Assembly (NCBI GenBank): GCA_004014935.1
Contig: CP025322.1
Coordinates: 2,728,001-2,792,000 of the forward strand
DNA: 64,000 nucleotides
DNA from: Saccharomycopsis malanga
Taxonomy: Eukaryota; Ascomycota; Saccharomycetes; Ascoideales; Saccharomycopsidaceae
Reading direction: 5' to 3'
Shown: positions 61,386 to 64,000 of the stretch, piece after piece
Numbering within the stretch: position 1 is the stretch's first letter
Layout: each line of letters begins with the position of its first letter
Made by a program: the position numbers and the translations under genes
Notes under the pieces: model-generated
The model's database searches: none
Told to the model about the DNA's origin: nothing
Seen by the model: the letters and a program-made list of their open reading frames with translations, nothing else

Positions 61386-62330
61386 AATACTGATATCTGC
61401 AGACACAATTCAAAAGCTTATACATCTCATATTTTTAGCAAGAGCCAAGAGAATAGCTAAAAACAACTAAAAGATATCACTATGCAAATGTATAAAAAGT
61501 TTTTTAGCGAAAAGTAGCTCAAACTATGGTTAGCACAACTCTGTTGGATAGTTACCATCAAATGACAATTTTACCTTTCACATTTACCAATCAGCTTCTG
61601 AGGATTACTGAGGCTACTGTTTTCAGTCCAAAGTTTGCAAAAAATCTCCTCTCATTCCGTTTAGAGACGAAAAGATGACAGCCACCAGGAAGATGAAACC
61701 AGACCATATGCACCACCTGCAGCGGTGTGCTTCTCGATAAGGACCAAAGGGTCTAGACCAGAGTATCTAGATGCAAAAACAATGAAGAATAGTGCCTAGT
61801 TCTGCCATGGCACTAGCCGTTGGGGCCTTTAAGAGGCCGCTTAATGGGCCCTGACCCTCCCAATACGGAACAGTTTAGCTTTTCGCTGCGTCTACACTGC
61901 ATGTTAACTACTTCTGCTTGCAGCTGCAGCCCTTGTCATCCAGTACTGAGAACAATGTGGCACGTGCCTGTTTTATGCGGATGAATCGAGTAACTAGAGT
62001 GTACCCTTGGGTGGAGCCTTGGACACTGTTAATTCAGTCCTATGTATTGCCAGCCCAGAGGATATTGACGGCTGTAAAGCAGGTGCAAGACCGTTTGCTA
62101 TTGTTTTAAGCTGCTGTAAGGAGTTGCTAGTTGTAGAGGTAAATCCGGCTTTTTTTTTCGGCTTTGCTGCGCAGCAAATGTTTCTTTCTTTATATATATC
62201 TTGGTTCTTGCAATAAATGTTCCACCTTCTGCAGCAGCTGTGTTTGGTTTCTCTGGGGTGTTATATTGTTTAGTTTTCCACACCTGTACGTATACTAGCT
62301 TTGTTCTCTTGTACCGGTTAATAGTTATAG
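61386..62330. promoter_or_regulatory. Upstream region of the psq-motif gene
   Basis: From about 61670 base composition becomes GC-richer, with CTGCAGC words and GGGCCC, unlike the flanking AT-rich repeats. No coding content recognised. Confidence 0.4.
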
Positions 62331-63290
62331 ATGCAAAGCTGCAATTCTCCAGTCTGTTATAACGATAAGAGACATACAGTAATGAACTCTAAAAAGAAAA
62401 AATCCTATGACAATCTCAATGATCAACAGAAACAAAAGATGGGGATTCCTTATTTGCTCAATGACCAACAACGTCGTCAACAAAATGATCAAATTACCCT
62501 TCACAGCACCAGTTCTGAAAGAACCTATGATTATCACTCATACACTTCCAGACCATCAGCCATTAACCCGTCATATCCATGTAGTAATCAATCCTACACC
62601 ACCAATCCGCCACTTACCAATCCCTCAGCACGCTCGCTGGCTGTCTGCAATCAAACAATTCCAGCACATTATCAAACATCGTCGGTTCCTAATAACATGA
62701 CTATATACAATATTCAGAACCCCAATCTGTATATTGCAGGTCCTAACTCCGACAATGTGTACCAGCAAGATCCAGCAAGCTCATCGCCACCGCCTTCTGC
62801 TTATTACAATCCACTTAGCCAGTATCATATAGCAGGGCCCTCGGACCAAATATCAATGGCTTCAACAGTACTTCCCCACAAAAGATCTTATAGCACAGGC
62901 TTGGTAGCAAAGCCCAGCAAATCTCATGTTATGGGACCCAACACTGCTGATTCTAAAGAAGACCGCAAAAGAAGACTCCAGTTGGCCCTTGAAAACTTGA
63001 ACAATGGAGTCTTCAAAAACATCCATTCTGCGGCCAGTGCTTACGATGTAAATTACAACTCGTTGAAAAACGCTTACTACAAAATCAACGGCAAGGACGA
63101 AAACCGCCAGAGATTGACCACCTCTGAAAGAGAAAAAAGAATAAAAAAAGCCATTGAAGGATTCAGGGATGGAAAATACTCAAACCTTACCGAAGCTTCA
63201 AAGTTTGAAAAAGTCTGTGCAGAAACCGTCAGAAACCGCTATCATGGAAGAACACAATCTTTCAGCGAAGCCAAGAAATCCAACAAGTAG
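62331..63290 (+). CDS. Protein with two psq-type helix-turn-helix motifs, possible transposase-derived DNA-binding protein
   Basis: 319 residues. The first 210 are disordered (Gln, Asn, Ser, Pro, Tyr). The C-terminus holds two psq-like helix-turn-helix units: about 216-250 (LALENLNNGVFKNIHSAASA, then YDVNYNSLKNAYY) and about 271-307 (IKKAIEGFRDGKYSNLTEAS, then CAETVRNRYHG). Such units occur in pipsqueak proteins and in the N-terminal DNA-binding part of pogo/Fot1 transposases. No DDE catalytic domain follows, so a regulator is more likely than an active transposase (inference). Start could be Met1 or Met18 (MNSKKKK). The name of an orthologue is not known to me. Confidence 0.72.
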   Translation: MQSCNSPVCYNDKRHTVMNSKKKKSYDNLNDQQKQKMGIPYLLNDQQRRQQNDQITLHSTSSERTYDYHSYTSRPSAINPSYPCSNQSYTTNPPLTNPSARSLAVCNQTIPAHYQTSSVPNNMTIYNIQNPNLYIAGPNSDNVYQQDPASSSPPPSAYYNPLSQYHIAGPSDQISMASTVLPHKRSYSTGLVAKPSKSHVMGPNTADSKEDRKRRLQLALENLNNGVFKNIHSAASAYDVNYNSLKNAYYKINGKDENRQRLTTSEREKRIKKAIEGFRDGKYSNLTEASKFEKVCAETVRNRYHGRTQSFSEAKKSNK

Positions 63291-63535
63291 AAACACTTGT
63301 TGGAATTGTATTATATTCCTCATTTTTTTCTGTTTCATTTTTATTATTTGCATTATAGCATTAGCATCTTTTGTCTTTTAGCATCATATTTCGCATCGGT
63401 CACCATGTTTTGGCTTTAATATAGTAATCTAATCTACGTCTCCTTCATGTCTACGAGTGCTTGGTTCATTATTATTCTTTAATATCAGAAATGGGAATCA
63501 AATACAAAATTACCAAATTCATCTTACATTAAAGA

Positions 63536-63840
63536 CCACTGGGCCATTTGGCTCAGTGGTCCGTGCTCTCAGAGAAGAGAAAAACAAGACCAACTAATAG
63601 GAACACGGGTTCGATTCCCAAGACGACACTTTTACTCGCTGCTTTTTACGATGCTGAACGTGATTTCACAGGCAAGTGCAACTGTCTGAAAGATGGCCTA
63701 GAAGAAAATTTACTTACTTTTCAATTGAGTGACAAAATTATGGAGTTTTTTGGGTTTCCCCTTTTGGGTTTTACCAAGTCCCTTAGACATACGTATATAC
63801 GAAACTGATATGTACTGGGCTTGAAATATATGATATTATT
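63536..63840 (+). mobile_element. SINE-A, full-length copy with target-site duplication
   Basis: Reference copy of 305 bp. A 5' hairpin (CCACTGGGCC at 63536-63545 pairing with GGCTCAGTGG at 63550-63559) overlaps a Pol III A box TGGCTCAGTGG (63549-63559). B box GGTTCGATTCC is at 63608-63618. A body of about 130 bp is followed by the conserved 3' segment (CCAAGTCCC to ACTGGGCTTGAAATA) and a short ATT-type tail. Flanks 63521-63533 and 63841-63853 share ATCTTACAT(T/C)AAA, a duplication with one mismatch. Confidence 0.88.
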
Positions 63841-64000
63841 ATCTTACATCAAATGCGCACTTGATACAACTATATACTCAAATGTGTATCATTGGCAGTA
63901 AACTCCTATATTCTGCTAGTGCTACTTTTCCAATATACTAACTTACCAGCTTAAATCATCTCCACTTTGATTAATTGGATAGTTTGGTTCTAATATCCAT

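Overview
The window is nuclear DNA of a budding yeast (Saccharomycotina). Nearly all its genes match well-known yeast proteins in length and motif order. The three introns I can place are short (56-60 bp), with yeast-type GT..AG ends and TATTAAC or TACTAAC branch sites. In FAS1, two of the three in-frame CTG codons I found fall where I recall Ser in S. cerevisiae Fas1. That points to the CTG-Ser clade (Serinales), so Leu at CTG codons in a standard-code translation should probably be read as Ser. A methylmalonate-semialdehyde dehydrogenase gene fits such a Candida-like yeast. I cannot name the species.

Twenty protein genes are supported. From left to right: ATG9 (-), GEF1 (+), POF1 (-), FPR2-like FKBP (+, one intron, KDEL end), mitochondrial methylmalonate-semialdehyde dehydrogenase (+), RIM13 calpain-like protease (+), RAM1 (+), APL3 (+), TFB2 (-), SEC13 (+, with an 8-codon first exon), SKI6/RRP41 (-), a GCR1_C-type transcription factor (-), a Ser/Asn-rich protein (+), an NmrA/isoflavone-reductase-like oxidoreductase (+), FAS1 (+), CDC20 (-), DBP10 (+), JEM1 (-), CNB1 (+, one intron) and a protein with two psq-type helix-turn-helix motifs (+). 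They are housekeeping genes of unrelated pathways, and I see no operon-like functional cluster. No genuine tRNA, rRNA or CRISPR locus was found.

The unusual part is the intergenic DNA, which is long (often 1-3 kb) and full of dispersed repeats. The main family, called SINE-A here, looks like a tRNA-derived SINE. Its head carries matches to the Pol III A box (TGGCTCAGTGG) and B box (GGTTCGATTCC), followed by a body not related to tRNA, a conserved 3' segment and an (ATT)n-type tail. More than twenty full, truncated or nested pieces lie on both strands. Four insertions have target-site duplications of 11, 13, about 13 and 14 bp. One sits inside another repeat whose uninterrupted copies (empty sites) are also in the window, and one sits inside another SINE-A. 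A shorter subfamily lacks the B box but also shows a perfect 14-bp duplication. As far as I know, SINEs are essentially undescribed in Saccharomycotina, so this is the best candidate for a new system here.

Two other repeat families accompany it. Repeat-B is about 0.9-1 kb, has no coding capacity, and contains a Leu/Ser-tRNA-like module. Repeat-C is an element whose ends look like inverted terminal repeats of about 40 bp. No reverse transcriptase or transposase gene is visible, so the enzymes that moved these elements must lie elsewhere or be lost.
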